Shown: piece by piece, positions 44,083 to 53,602 of the stretch
Position numbering within the stretch: the first letter of the stretch is position 1
Layout: each line of letters opens with the position of its first letter
NCBI RefSeq assembly: GCF_014201355.1
Contig: NZ_JACHEG010000011.1
Location: forward strand, 1-64,000
Source: Aliirhizobium wenxiniae
Lineage (GTDB): Bacteria; Pseudomonadota; Alphaproteobacteria; Rhizobiales; Rhizobiaceae
Reading direction: 5' to 3'
Length of the DNA: 64,000 bases
The notes under the pieces: generated by a model
What the model saw: the letters and a program-made list of their open reading frames with translations, nothing else
What the model was told of the DNA's origin: nothing
Databases searched by the model: none
Program-made: the position numbers and the translations under genes

Positions 44083-44719
44083 TGATTGTAGTCCCGAAGA
44101 CGGTGATGCAGTTCAGGGGAGCCGCGAAGCCGGAGCGATACAGTTCGCCTTTTGATGACCGTGTGACACTCGCATGAAGACTTAGGCATGTCGGCGCCGA
44201 GAATACGCATTCCAAGCGTCATAGGGGGCGATGCGTCAGAGACTTCCGATAGGACCGGAGAGGTCCGCCTGACTTACAGGAGCGGAGTACCTGCCGCCCG
44301 TTCCAAATCAAACTCTTCGCTTGCGCTGGTAAATTCGGCTCTCACGCAAATCTGTTGGTATGCAAGGCTTACTACGTGCGATCTGGATCTGATCGGGAGA
44401 TTCCGCCGCGACGCCGAACGACGGCCAATCCGCTAAACAGGACACACCGGCCAGACTATCCACTGAGCGGCATGCTGAAATGTAACCGCTCCTGCAGCTC
44501 TTCAATGGATACGAGCCTTAGCGATCCCCGGAGCAACTTGGACGCCCTATCCACTCTATTCGATTATGCTCTCGCTTGTCGGTTCAAAGTGGTGAATTTG
44601 CCTCGACGTGATGGAGAGCCGGATTAGACTTCGCACTACTGCGACGTTGCAGAAGCAGAAGATCTCTCCCATAGCCTAGGGTCGGATAAGTGGAATCGGA
44701 CAAGCATTAGATGCGTGGG
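44083..44719. other. Degenerate intergenic region
   Basis: About 640 bases. A 24-codon frame overlaps the LuxR stop (ATG at 44081) and several longer frames exist, but none has a ribosome site and a recognisable product. The right end runs into the recombinase fragment, so the region probably contains eroded mobile DNA. Confidence 0.35.
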
Positions 44720-44819
44720 GGAAATGCGTTGGCGCTCGTCGGATTCGTTCTTGATGGACGCTGCCAGGTTCTGGCGCGCCTGTCCGGCGACTTCGTCGAA
44801 TAGACCCATGCCGAAGAAG
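44720..44819 (-). repeat. Direct repeat, right copy (serine recombinase fragment)
   Basis: About 100 bases encoding FFGMGLFDEVAGQARQNLAA and then DERQRIS, matching the left copy at 32244-32341 in the same orientation. It is joined directly to the broken phosphatase-family gene to its right. Confidence 0.8.
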
Positions 44820-45153
44820 CAAACCGCTCCGCCCCCGATAGCTTCATCCTTGGCGGACTGGCCGTTGATGCAATATTCCCACCTGTCGGAGGTCGGGAAT
44901 ACTTCATTGATGGTCGTCGGCTCGTGACCTCCTGCAGGAAAGAGACATCAGCGCTTGCGAGGTCGCGCCAGCGCTTCAAATCTGCGAAGTCGGTGGCGTT
45001 GCGCACGTAATCGTCGGAGAAGACCGTGTGAGGATCTCTAGCGTAGACCAGCGTCTGGCTATTTCAGTTGCCCACCTTCAGGTCAGCGGCCAAAGAACCG
45101 GTTGTCGAGCAAAGAAAGGCAGCAGCGGCAAACAGGGCGAACCTCATTCTCAT
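44820..45153 (-). pseudogene. Broken exported endonuclease/exonuclease/phosphatase-family gene
   Basis: Reading leftward from the ATG at 45153 (GGAGGTGATTG ribosome site), a signal peptide is encoded (MRMRFALFAAAAFLCS, then TGSLAADLK). The N-terminal part of the family follows, with DVSFLQEVTS as the catalytic-Glu motif. There is an in-frame TGA at 45064-45066 where a Trp codon is expected, a frameshift near 44912-44922 (the frame then reads TINEVFPTSDRWEYCINGQS), and an abrupt end where the recombinase fragment begins. It is clearly dead and was probably disrupted when the flanking element decayed. Confidence 0.75.
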
Positions 45154-45224
45154 TTTCAATCACCTCCATTGAAGAAGGCCGTCTGGCATTTTAGCGTATT
45201 TTTAAGCGTGGCATGAACCAACCG

Positions 45225-47204
45225 TCAGGAGCCTCTAGCAAAATACTTCATCAAGGCGCCCTTCGATTGATCAATATATCTATCAAGCCACCGATCATCC
45301 GTTGCCAGGAATCCTGACCACCCCTTCTTGCCCTGACGTTCCAGCTCAGCCTCGACCGCTCGAAATCGGTAGTGGTCATAGACATCGAGAATGTGGACGG
45401 CGTAAGCCTGCGCCAAGGCCTTGTCGCCTGTTATGATCAGCATGTTTTCATCGTTGGCATAGGATGCTTTGAAGCCAAGGTTGTGGCTGCCAAGGACGAC
45501 GACGCAATCGTCCGAGAGTGGGTCGATTACGAGAACCTTGTCATGAATAATCGCCCCGACCTTCTTCGCTGTCAGTTCTTCTGCCCCGAAGTCACCGAGC
45601 AAGCTTCGATCATCTATGCGAGACGCTCGCACAATTGTAACATTTCCATCCTCAAAGGTGTGAGGAGAGACCGCCGGGTCATCGTCGCTCTTGTCCTTGG
45701 TGCCTTTCTTGTCCGCAGGCACGTAGTTCGGCATGGCTTGTGGGCTGGAGACCGCCCCCGTCACAATCAGTTTCCGGTCCTTGTTGATCCCGATGTCGAT
45801 TGCCTCGCCGACGATGCAATCGTGCGCTGATTGTCCGGGGTAGAATGCGAGGAAAAGGATCGCGTCTTCCGCTTTCCGCATTCGTCGATATACCGCCTGA
45901 AGATCCGGCGGTGTCGCTTTTCCCTTGGAGCGACTTTGCATATTGGGGGAAAACCACACCTCGACATCTACTCCTGGCCCCATCGGCACAGAGTGCGACG
46001 TCTCGTTGTCCCTGCGGAACTTCTTGCTCTGCTGGTTCTTCGACATCGGCTTTCCGAACGGAGTCGGCACTTCGATCTTGTCGTCGAACATGCGCTGCCA
46101 ATAATCGGCATACACACCAGCGACCTTGTCGTCGTGGACGATCAGGGCGTTGTTCGACTGGCCTGCCAAACCCGTGGCGGTCCAGTTGGTGCTCCCGGTA
46201 AAGACGCTGCGCTCGGATCCGTCACTCGGGACATGCACGACGAATTTGTTGTGGCCGATCTGAGTCTGGTTGTTGAACATCCGGTGTTGAATATCTACGC
46301 CGGCATCCACAAGCTCTTTCCTCGCCGCGCTATTTCGGATGTCCCAGACGCCATCGGCCTGAGCTGTGTTTGCCAAAATGATGCGGATCTTCGCTTTGTT
46401 GGCGAGGAGCAGATCGACAAGCTCCTTATCCTCAAGTTCGTACAGGCCGATCAGGAACTTGCCATCTTGAGCCAGGAATTCCCGCAGCATGGGCAGTACG
46501 TCGCCCGCCAGATATTTCCGTATACCGTTGTTCGGATCGGAAATCATTTCGATCAGCTCATTCGGCTTCTTGACGCCGTCTTCGAACAGGATATTGCGCA
46601 GCCATTGCGCGGCGAGAATACCGTTTGTGAACGTCGACTCGAACTTGCCGCGCTTTCTTGTGACATGCACCGGGTTGGTTGCAACTGCCGGACCGAGGTA
46701 GCCAAGAGGGCGCGGCTTGCCTTCGTAAGCTTTGGCGGAAATCTTCTCGACTGCGCCTGTTGCGTTTTTGACAGGTTTACCCTTGGTATCGCGCTTGGTC
46801 ACAGTGACCCTCTTGGGGGTAGGGTCGGGCGCCGGATCCAGACCGGGCACCAGATCGCCAAGAGGACGAATCTCGTAGCGGACCCGAACCTCGTCGGGCC
46901 TTCGCACCATTGCATCCCGGCGCTTACGAAGGGTGAGATCCCGCCAGGACAGCTTTTGGACTGGCCATATCGATGTGGTTTGTGGAAGCCAGTGAGGATT
47001 CCGTTGTCCCTTGAACGCGACCCAGGCCGCGCAGGTCACACGATCTTCAGTGCCGTCAGCCTTTCTCGCAACAGCCCCATCTACATCAAGATAGACACGA
47101 ACTACCTCGAAGCCGAGACAGCCCGGAATCTTCTTGTCGATGTCCCAGGCAATGAAGGCAACTTCGTTGTTTACATAGGCATGCGCAGACGTAATCTTGC
47201 CCAT
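45225..47204 (-). CDS. Phospholipase D-like protein
   Basis: 659 aa with no signal peptide. Two PLD half-sites are present: IGHNKFVVHV with GSTNWTATG, and IIHDKVLVID with GSHNLG. The second is a full HxKx4D motif; the first lacks the final Asp. The N-terminal 190 residues are not recognised. PLD-fold enzymes cut phosphodiester bonds in lipids or nucleic acids; this one may be a nuclease, lipase or effector. It stands alone and has no operon partner. Large shadow frames on the plus strand are not real. Confidence 0.8.
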   Translation of the reverse strand: MGKITSAHAYVNNEVAFIAWDIDKKIPGCLGFEVVRVYLDVDGAVARKADGTEDRVTCAAWVAFKGQRNPHWLPQTTSIWPVQKLSWRDLTLRKRRDAMVRRPDEVRVRYEIRPLGDLVPGLDPAPDPTPKRVTVTKRDTKGKPVKNATGAVEKISAKAYEGKPRPLGYLGPAVATNPVHVTRKRGKFESTFTNGILAAQWLRNILFEDGVKKPNELIEMISDPNNGIRKYLAGDVLPMLREFLAQDGKFLIGLYELEDKELVDLLLANKAKIRIILANTAQADGVWDIRNSAARKELVDAGVDIQHRMFNNQTQIGHNKFVVHVPSDGSERSVFTGSTNWTATGLAGQSNNALIVHDDKVAGVYADYWQRMFDDKIEVPTPFGKPMSKNQQSKKFRRDNETSHSVPMGPGVDVEVWFSPNMQSRSKGKATPPDLQAVYRRMRKAEDAILFLAFYPGQSAHDCIVGEAIDIGINKDRKLIVTGAVSSPQAMPNYVPADKKGTKDKSDDDPAVSPHTFEDGNVTIVRASRIDDRSLLGDFGAEELTAKKVGAIIHDKVLVIDPLSDDCVVVLGSHNLGFKASYANDENMLIITGDKALAQAYAVHILDVYDHYRFRAVEAELERQGKKGWSGFLATDDRWLDRYIDQSKGALMKYFARGS

Positions 47205-47801
47205 ACTCTGGTCCCCCGGCCTGAGAAGACATTGCTACCTTTCCGTGTCATAGACAAGGATGAAATCATGCGCAAAAATAGGTGTGACGTAAGGTGGGTG
47301 ATCCATATCCTTTAGGGATAATTCAAACTGCAGCCATGGCAAGCAAGGCATGAGGCGCAAAATCCGATCATGGCACGAAGCCTATTCGAACGTCTGGTAG
47401 CCTGCCTGTTGCAAGAGATCTTTTCTAGCCGGAAAGCGCGTCGGCATGTCGGTGTTGCAACTCTCTTTCGTTGCATTGTGACGCCATTCTTTTCAGCTAT
47501 TTAGAGAATTTAAATTCACATAACTCGGAATTATTTGACGCTTAAACAACTTAGCTCGCGTCGAGCTTCGGCTAGTCAGACCAAACTCTCAATTTTTCGA
47601 GAAGTTACCCTAACCTTGTGGCCCGGGTTGCTGGTTCAGATCCTTTCAAGATTTACGCCCTCGCGTTTTTGACAGTCAGGGATTTAACGCCGCTAAAGTT
47701 CGGGTGATCGATGATTGCCTCCCACACGTCTCTTACACTCTAATATGCGGTGACCGGGAGAACTACCTGCCTGTATTCGCGTTCGGCTTCCTACCGATAA
47801 A
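47205..47801. other. Long intergenic stretch without recognisable features
   Basis: About 600 bases between two minus-strand genes. It is AT-rich around 47480-47620. No gene, tRNA or clear terminator was found. Confidence 0.4.
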
Positions 47802-48941
47802 CTAGACTGCCACAGGCACGTCATGAAGGATCATCGCAGCAGCACCGAAGGCAACCGTATCTGTTGCCGATACTTCCGGAAGCAAAATCTCCGGTTGCAA
47901 TACGCGTGCTCCTTCGAATGGATCAGAACTCGAAAAGTTCAGCCAAGGCAGTAACTGCTCGCGTACCATGAGCGGTAAAGTCCCGCCGATATAGATTGCC
48001 TGCGGGGCCAAAACCGCGCTGACGGGAAATGCTAGGCGGGCGATTTCCGGTCCGGCCCGTGTCAGCCAGTCACCAAGAGTATCCCTGTTGGTGTCGAGAT
48101 AGTTTCTCCATGCATCCGGTGACCTGTCTGTCGGCACATTGCCCGAGCGGCTTGCGCACCAATCCGCCAGATCTTCGAACGAAGGGCGGGTAAGGCCGCG
48201 TGCCCGCAAAGCGCCGATCTCGCCGGCATTGCCGAGATTGCCGCGATAAAGCTGCCTGCCGATGATGATGCCGCTGCCGATCCCTTCGGACAGATAGAGA
48301 TAGACAAAATTTTCATAGGCCGCGGCGTTGCCGAGCGTCAGTTCGCCCATGGCAGCGGCGTTAGCGTCGTTTTCGATCACCACGGCGCAGCCGAGACTCT
48401 CTTGTAGTGATACGGTCAGGTCGGGGCCGGCCCAGGAAATCACCTCCTGCGCCAGATCGAGAAAGGCCGCGCCATGTCGAAAACGTGTCGGCATGGCAAT
48501 ACCAGCGCCGATCAGCAGGTTGCCATCTATCCCGTCCTGGGCCAGCAATCGGTCCTTGCCGTTGAGGATTTCAGCCTGAACCTCGGTGAATGTATCATAG
48601 CGGCCGGGGAGGTGAAGTTCCCCCACCATTTTGCCACCAAAATCCAGCAGGCTGAGTGTTATCGAAAAGCGGTTGGCGTGAACCCCCAGAGCAAAACCGA
48701 TCGAAGGATCCAGCGACAGATCGATCTGCGGGGCGCCCCGACCGACTTGACGTTTCGCGCCCTCCAGCACGATGCCGCGTTCGATGAGGTCACGTGTCAT
48801 CATGCTGACGGCAGCCGGCGTCACGCCGCATAATTCGGCGATTTCGGCGCGTGACGCGGATTGCTTGCGGCGGAGGTAACGCAGCACGGCTGCCTGCGTA
48901 TTCCCTATCCGCTCAAAAGGCGTGCGTCTGCTGGCTGCCAC
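47802..48941 (-). CDS. ROK-family transcriptional repressor 1
   Basis: 379 aa. Winged helix-turn-helix at about 15-75 (RKQSASRAEIAELCGVTPAA, VSMMTRDLIERGIV), then the ROK sugar-kinase-like fold with LYLSEGIGSGIIIG and GNAGEIGALRARG. The usual zinc CxCGxxGC motif is absent. It diverges from the ABC importer at 49035 and most likely represses it from the 93-bp gap. The ligand would be a sugar or sugar phosphate. Confidence 0.88.
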   Translation of the reverse strand: MAASRRTPFERIGNTQAAVLRYLRRKQSASRAEIAELCGVTPAAVSMMTRDLIERGIVLEGAKRQVGRGAPQIDLSLDPSIGFALGVHANRFSITLSLLDFGGKMVGELHLPGRYDTFTEVQAEILNGKDRLLAQDGIDGNLLIGAGIAMPTRFRHGAAFLDLAQEVISWAGPDLTVSLQESLGCAVVIENDANAAAMGELTLGNAAAYENFVYLYLSEGIGSGIIIGRQLYRGNLGNAGEIGALRARGLTRPSFEDLADWCASRSGNVPTDRSPDAWRNYLDTNRDTLGDWLTRAGPEIARLAFPVSAVLAPQAIYIGGTLPLMVREQLLPWLNFSSSDPFEGARVLQPEILLPEVSATDTVAFGAAAMILHDVPVAV

Positions 48942-48981
48942 GATCCGTTCTCCACATCACATATCGGCGATGTCATGATTT

Positions 48982-49010
48982 TGTTACTTAAGCAACTTAA
49001 TTAAATAAAA
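48982..49010. promoter_or_regulatory. AT-rich operator-like sequence between ROK repressor and ABC importer
   Basis: The stretch has CTTAA repeated at an 11-base interval and ends in the palindrome TTAATTAA. ROK repressors bind AT-rich dyads, and this is the only such element in the short divergent gap. Confidence 0.4.
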
Positions 49011-49034
49011 ATCATCAACCGGACCGACCCTCTT

Positions 49035-50408
49035 ATGAACAAATCTCTCGCCTTCCTCGCCACTGTGGCGATCTCCGCCCTTTCCGCCGGCCTCGCGCAT
49101 GCAGAAGACATCAAGATCAAGATTTCCACGCTTGCCGAGCGCAGTGCGCCTGGCCGCGTCACCAATATCGAAGGTGCGGCCGAGATCATGAACAAGCAGT
49201 TCAAGGCTGCCGGCGTCGACAAGCGCATCGTCATCGAAGCCAATAACAGCACCGTAAAGGGCTGGGACGATCTGGCGCTGGAAACGCTGAAGGCGCTGTC
49301 CGTCGGTCAGGGGCCGGATATCTACGTTCTGCCGCATGAATGGATCGGCCAGTTCGCGCAGGATGGTTATGCCCTGCAGATGGATGATCGCATCGCTTCC
49401 GCTCCCTGGGTGTACGGTGATATCCTGCCAGTTCTCTGGCAGTCCGCCAAGGCGACCGACGGCAAGATCTACGGTGTGCCGCAGGATGCCGAAATCCGCA
49501 TGTTCTTCTACAACAAGGACATGCTGCGCAAGATCGGCAAGGACGAAGCCTTTATCGAAGGCCTGCCGGCCAAGGTCGAGGCGGGCGAATTCACGCTCGA
49601 CGACCTGACCGCCCTTTCCAAGGAAGTGGTTGACGGAAAGGCCGCAGATTACGGCATGCTGCACCGTCCGAATGTCGGCATCGACTACCTGATGGTCTTC
49701 CAGTCCTATGGCGTAAAATTCATGGACGAAAAGACCGGCAAGCTGGTCTTCCCGAAGGCTGAAATGACCAAGGCGCTTGGCTGGTACGAGCGTAACGCCA
49801 AGCAGGGCGTAACCCCGGTCGACAACACCGCCATGAGCTGGGACGCCATTCAGGGCGCCTTCAAGCAGGAAAAGGCTTTCGTCTTCCATCAGGGCGTCTG
49901 GGCCGTTGCCTGGCAGGTCGGTGAAAAGAACGGCGCCACCTGGCCGACCGATAAGGACGGCTACTTCAACAAGATTGGCTGGATCCCGGCACCGGCCGCC
50001 GAAAAGGGCGGCAAGCCTGCCAACCTCTCGCATCCGCTGCTCTACACGGTCAATGCCAAGAGCAAGAATGCCGAGATTGCTGCTGATCTCGTCGCGCTGG
50101 CAACCCTGCCATACTTCAACAACGAACACGCAGTCACGTCTTACCACACGGCCATCAGCAACGCGCAGACGGCAATGCCGAAATACAAGGACAACTGGGT
50201 CCTGTCGGCCGCCTCGCCGATGATGGAACACGCCCAGTTCGTGCCGAACCACACCAAATTCGGTAGCTATAACAAGGTTCTGTTCAGCGGCCTTCAGGCT
50301 GTCGAAACCGGCAAGATGACGGCAGAACAGGCTGTCGAATTCATCGCGGACGAACTCGAACTGCAATTCGGCGGCGATATCGAAATCCGCGACACCGCCA
50401 GCAACTGA
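49035..50408 (+). CDS. ABC importer solute-binding protein (family 1, carbohydrate/glycerol-phosphate type)
   Basis: 457 aa. Signal peptide ends near GLAHAEDIKIK. Family-1 binding-protein features include GPDIYVLPHEWIGQFAQDG and YGVPQDAEIRMFFYNKDML. It feeds the two permeases and ATPase downstream. Because the operon ends in a glycerophosphodiesterase and a phosphoesterase, glycerol-3-phosphate, a glycerophosphodiester or a related sugar phosphate is a reasonable ligand. It is separated from the permease by a stable hairpin that would keep its message abundant. Confidence 0.85.
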   Translation: MNKSLAFLATVAISALSAGLAHAEDIKIKISTLAERSAPGRVTNIEGAAEIMNKQFKAAGVDKRIVIEANNSTVKGWDDLALETLKALSVGQGPDIYVLPHEWIGQFAQDGYALQMDDRIASAPWVYGDILPVLWQSAKATDGKIYGVPQDAEIRMFFYNKDMLRKIGKDEAFIEGLPAKVEAGEFTLDDLTALSKEVVDGKAADYGMLHRPNVGIDYLMVFQSYGVKFMDEKTGKLVFPKAEMTKALGWYERNAKQGVTPVDNTAMSWDAIQGAFKQEKAFVFHQGVWAVAWQVGEKNGATWPTDKDGYFNKIGWIPAPAAEKGGKPANLSHPLLYTVNAKSKNAEIAADLVALATLPYFNNEHAVTSYHTAISNAQTAMPKYKDNWVLSAASPMMEHAQFVPNHTKFGSYNKVLFSGLQAVETGKMTAEQAVEFIADELELQFGGDIEIRDTASN

Positions 50409-50426
50409 GCCTGATTGCAATCCGTG

Positions 50427-50448
50427 CCGCCCGGCGTCTGTCGGGCGG
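50427..50448 (+). terminator. Stem-loop between binding protein and permease
   Basis: CCGCCCG and CGGGCGG around an eight-base loop. Such hairpins after solute-binding genes protect the upstream message and reduce downstream transcription. Confidence 0.55.
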
Positions 50449-50475
50449 TATCGCTTCCCCCAACGGTACCTTGTA

Positions 50476-51387
50476 ATGTCGAATTTCCAGATCAGGCCCC
50501 ACCGGCCCGCCCGGCCGCTGCTTTATCTCGCGCCGGCCATCGCGCTACTTGCCGTGTTTTTCCTGGCCCCGATCGTCGTCAACACGGTGATCGCCTTTAC
50601 CGACATGGGCGCAAATCTTCGCGTCGGCGAATTCACGTTCAAGAATTTCGAGCGGATCGTGCAGCGTGATGCGCGCCTGCCCATGGTGCTGCTGACAACG
50701 CTGATCTACGTCACGGCCACGCTGTTCATCTTCAATGTCGGCCTCGGCGCGCTTCTGGCGATGACCTCGACGGCAATTCCCGAAAGGCTCGGCAACTTCT
50801 TCCGTGGCCTCTGGCTTTTGCCGCGCATGTCGCCGGCCGTGCTCTACGGTATCTTATGGATCTGGATCGCCGATCCGTCCCCGTCAGGTCTGCTCAATCA
50901 GGTTACCGGTACGCTGGGTCTGCCGCCGATCAACCTGCGCAATGATTTTCCGCTGTTTCTGGTCATTCTGGCAAACGGTGTCGTTGGCGCGTCTTTCGCG
51001 ATGGTCATTCTCACCTCGTCGGTTCGTTCCATCCCCTCGCATCTGGCCAATGCCGCGCGGGTCGATGGCGCCAGCGAATGGGGTGTGTTGCGCCATGTCG
51101 TGGCACCGGCGCTGTCGCAGCCGATCCGCTTCATCACGATCTATCAGGCACTCTCGCTGATGACGACCTACGAATATATCCTGCTGATTACCGGCGGTGG
51201 CCCGGTCTACGATTCCACGCCTTACGCGCTCTATATCTATCGCCGCGCTTTCGAAAACGGCGCTTACGCCTATGGCGCGGCGCTGGCGCTCGGTCTGATG
51301 GTGATCGGCATCGCCTTCACCCTCCTGCAATGGCGCATCACCAACATGCGCTCCACCTTCGCCGCTCCAAAAATCGAGGTGCTGTGA
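50476..51387 (+). CDS. ABC importer permease 1 (MalF/UgpA type)
   Basis: 303 aa, six membrane helices. The EAA loop is EWGVLRHVVAPALSQPIRF, preceded by ANAARVDGAS. It partners with the next permease, whose ATG overlaps this stop (TGATG). Full length. Confidence 0.9.
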   Translation: MSNFQIRPHRPARPLLYLAPAIALLAVFFLAPIVVNTVIAFTDMGANLRVGEFTFKNFERIVQRDARLPMVLLTTLIYVTATLFIFNVGLGALLAMTSTAIPERLGNFFRGLWLLPRMSPAVLYGILWIWIADPSPSGLLNQVTGTLGLPPINLRNDFPLFLVILANGVVGASFAMVILTSSVRSIPSHLANAARVDGASEWGVLRHVVAPALSQPIRFITIYQALSLMTTYEYILLITGGGPVYDSTPYALYIYRRAFENGAYAYGAALALGLMVIGIAFTLLQWRITNMRSTFAAPKIEVL

Positions 51388-52472
51388 TGGCTCTTGCTCA
51401 AACCAACACGTCCATGCCCCTGTCCGCATCCGTCACGCCCGATGATTGGGCACGGCTCGAACGGCGCGGCGCACTCAATCGCGCCGGTTTCCTCTCGGCG
51501 ATCATCATCTTCCTGACGATCGTGTCTGTTCCCGTGCTATTGCCTTATCTGTGGCTGCTGGTGAAGTCGCTGACCTCTTCGGACAGTGAGGTCAGCCGGT
51601 TGGTCCTGTGGCGCAGCACCGCAATCGCAGCCGTGGCCTATCTCGGCGCCATCGCGCTGGCATTCCTGGCGGACCGGTTGCGCAAGCCGGCGCTGTCATG
51701 GGCAGCGCTTGGTGTTGTGGTCGTTATTCTGGTGGCCATTTTCCTCGCACCATACCTGACATTCGACAATTACCGTTTCCTCTGGAACCGCGATATCGAA
51801 GGCACAGGCACAACGCGTATGGACCTGATGCCATCGATCTGGGCGGCGCTCGGCAGTTCTCTTGCCTTTGCCATCGCCCAGACGCTGATCGTCACGATTG
51901 TCGCGACACCTGCGGCCTATGCGCTGTCGCGTTTCGCCTTCGCCGGCCGCGAAAACTTTCTGCGCGGGCTGCTGCTGTTGCACGCCTTTCCGGCACTGGC
52001 GCTCACCGTCGCCATCTTCATCCAGCTACATTACATGGGCCTGCTCAACAGTCTCACCGGTGTCGTGCTGGTCATGAGCGCACTGGAACTGCCTTTCGCG
52101 ATCTTCGTGCTCAAGGGCTTTTTCGACAACGTGCCCTGGGACATCGAGATGAGTGCCGTGACCGACGGCGCCACCCGCTCGCAGGCTTTCCGCATGGTCG
52201 TGCTGCCGCAGGTGCGTGGTGGTCTGATCGCTGTCGCCACCTTCACCTTCCTCAGAGGTTGGGAGGAATATGTCTTCGTCCAGACGCTCCTGATCGACAA
52301 GAGCCAGATGACGATGAGCCTCTACCTCTTCTTCGTCGCACAGGACAATATGGGCGCGGATTACGGCATGATCGCCGCCGTCGGCATCGTCTATCTCCTG
52401 CCTGTGCTGATCCTCTACACCTTCACGCAGAAATACATCACCCAGATGAGTTTTGGCGGGATCAAGGGCTAA
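51387..52472 (+). CDS. ABC importer permease 2 (MalG/UgpE type)
   Basis: 361 aa, longer than the typical 280. The extra length is an insert of about 90 residues after the first helix that adds two more hydrophobic segments (STAIAAVAYLGAIALAFLAD, ALGVVVVILVAIFLAPYLTF). The C-terminal half is standard, with the EAA loop SAVTDGATRSQAFRMVVLPQ. It forms the channel with permease 1. Confidence 0.9.
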   Translation: MALAQTNTSMPLSASVTPDDWARLERRGALNRAGFLSAIIIFLTIVSVPVLLPYLWLLVKSLTSSDSEVSRLVLWRSTAIAAVAYLGAIALAFLADRLRKPALSWAALGVVVVILVAIFLAPYLTFDNYRFLWNRDIEGTGTTRMDLMPSIWAALGSSLAFAIAQTLIVTIVATPAAYALSRFAFAGRENFLRGLLLLHAFPALALTVAIFIQLHYMGLLNSLTGVVLVMSALELPFAIFVLKGFFDNVPWDIEMSAVTDGATRSQAFRMVVLPQVRGGLIAVATFTFLRGWEEYVFVQTLLIDKSQMTMSLYLFFVAQDNMGADYGMIAAVGIVYLLPVLILYTFTQKYITQMSFGGIKG

Positions 52473-52477
52473 CAATC

Positions 52478-53590
52478 ATGGCAAAAATCACCCTCGACAA
52501 CGTCACCAAGAACTGGGGCGAAACCCAGGTTCTGAAACCGATGAACCTTGCGATCGAAAATGGCGAATTTGTCGCCATTCTCGGCCCTTCCGGCTGCGGC
52601 AAATCGACGACGCTTTTCCTGCTTGCCGGCCTCTATGCGCCGAGTGCCGGCGAGATCGCCTTCGATGGCCATAACGTCAATCGTATCGATGCGCGTGACC
52701 GCAATGTCGGCATCGTCTTTCAATCCTATGCGCTCTACCCCAATCTGACGGTGCGCGAAAACATCGCCTTCCCCCTGCGTTTCAAGACCATGGGCAAGGA
52801 AGAAGTGGTTCGGCGCGTGGAAGAGGCTGCGAACCTCGTTCAGATCAGTGCTCTGCTCGACCGCCGTCCGTCGCAGCTTTCCGGCGGCCAGCAGCAGCGT
52901 GTGGCGCTCGCCCGTGCGCTGGTGAAGGAGCCGAACATTCTCCTGCTCGATGAACCGCTTTCCAATCTCGATGCCACCTTGCGCATCACCATGCGGGCGG
53001 AGCTGAAAAGTATTCAGAGACGTCTCGGTTTCACGACGCTGATCGTGACCCACGACCAGATCGAGGCGATCACCATGGCAGACCGGATCATCTGCATGAA
53101 CAATGGCGAGATTGCGCAGATCGGCACACCCGATGATCTGTATCGCTGTCCCAACAATCTGTTCGTCGCAGGCTTTATCGGCACGCCGCCGATGAACCTT
53201 CTGAAGGGTGAGGCCGATGGCCGGTGCCTTCAGATCGCCAATGCTTCGTTCGATCTCGATGCCGAATGCGCCGGTGCCGTAACCTTCGGTCTTCGCCCGG
53301 AAGATATTGCACTCGTTTCCCCTGAGGCGGCGCAGCTTCAGGGAGAAGTCGTCACCGTCGAGCCGATGGGCCGCGAAGTCTTCTACACGATCGACACGCC
53401 GGCTGGCCTTATCCACGCGCTGGAATATGGCGAAGCGGTCCGGCATGCGCCGGGCGCCAAGGTCGGTATTTCCTGCAAGTCCGACCTGACGCTCGTTTTC
53501 GATGCGTGCGGCAATCGCATCGCCGATCTCCATGCCGATTTTTCAAATCATGCCGAAGTTAGCGCCCGCGTGCTCGAACCGGCAAACTGA
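52478..53590 (+). CDS. ABC importer ATP-binding protein (MalK/UgpC type)
   Basis: 370 aa. Walker A GPSGCGKST (36-44), signature QLSGGQQQR, Walker B LLLDEPLSNLD, switch His in VTHDQIEA, then a C-terminal TOBE/MalK-type regulatory domain (FGLRPEDIALV onward). It starts five bases after the permease stop. Standard length. Confidence 0.92.
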   Translation: MAKITLDNVTKNWGETQVLKPMNLAIENGEFVAILGPSGCGKSTTLFLLAGLYAPSAGEIAFDGHNVNRIDARDRNVGIVFQSYALYPNLTVRENIAFPLRFKTMGKEEVVRRVEEAANLVQISALLDRRPSQLSGGQQQRVALARALVKEPNILLLDEPLSNLDATLRITMRAELKSIQRRLGFTTLIVTHDQIEAITMADRIICMNNGEIAQIGTPDDLYRCPNNLFVAGFIGTPPMNLLKGEADGRCLQIANASFDLDAECAGAVTFGLRPEDIALVSPEAAQLQGEVVTVEPMGREVFYTIDTPAGLIHALEYGEAVRHAPGAKVGISCKSDLTLVFDACGNRIADLHADFSNHAEVSARVLEPAN

Positions 53591-53602
53591 CAGGAATTTT
53601 CA

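Noticed and set aside
45831..47315. 494-aa open frame on the plus strand
   Set aside because: It lies opposite the PLD-like gene, has no recognisable domain, and the minus frame carries clear PLD motifs.
47581..47700. Possible tRNA (GGTTCAGATCC stretch)
   Set aside because: No matching acceptor, D or anticodon stems around it.
48984..50420. 478-aa open frame on the minus strand
   Set aside because: Shadow of the binding-protein gene at 49035, which has a signal peptide and family motifs. It would also block the divergent promoter.
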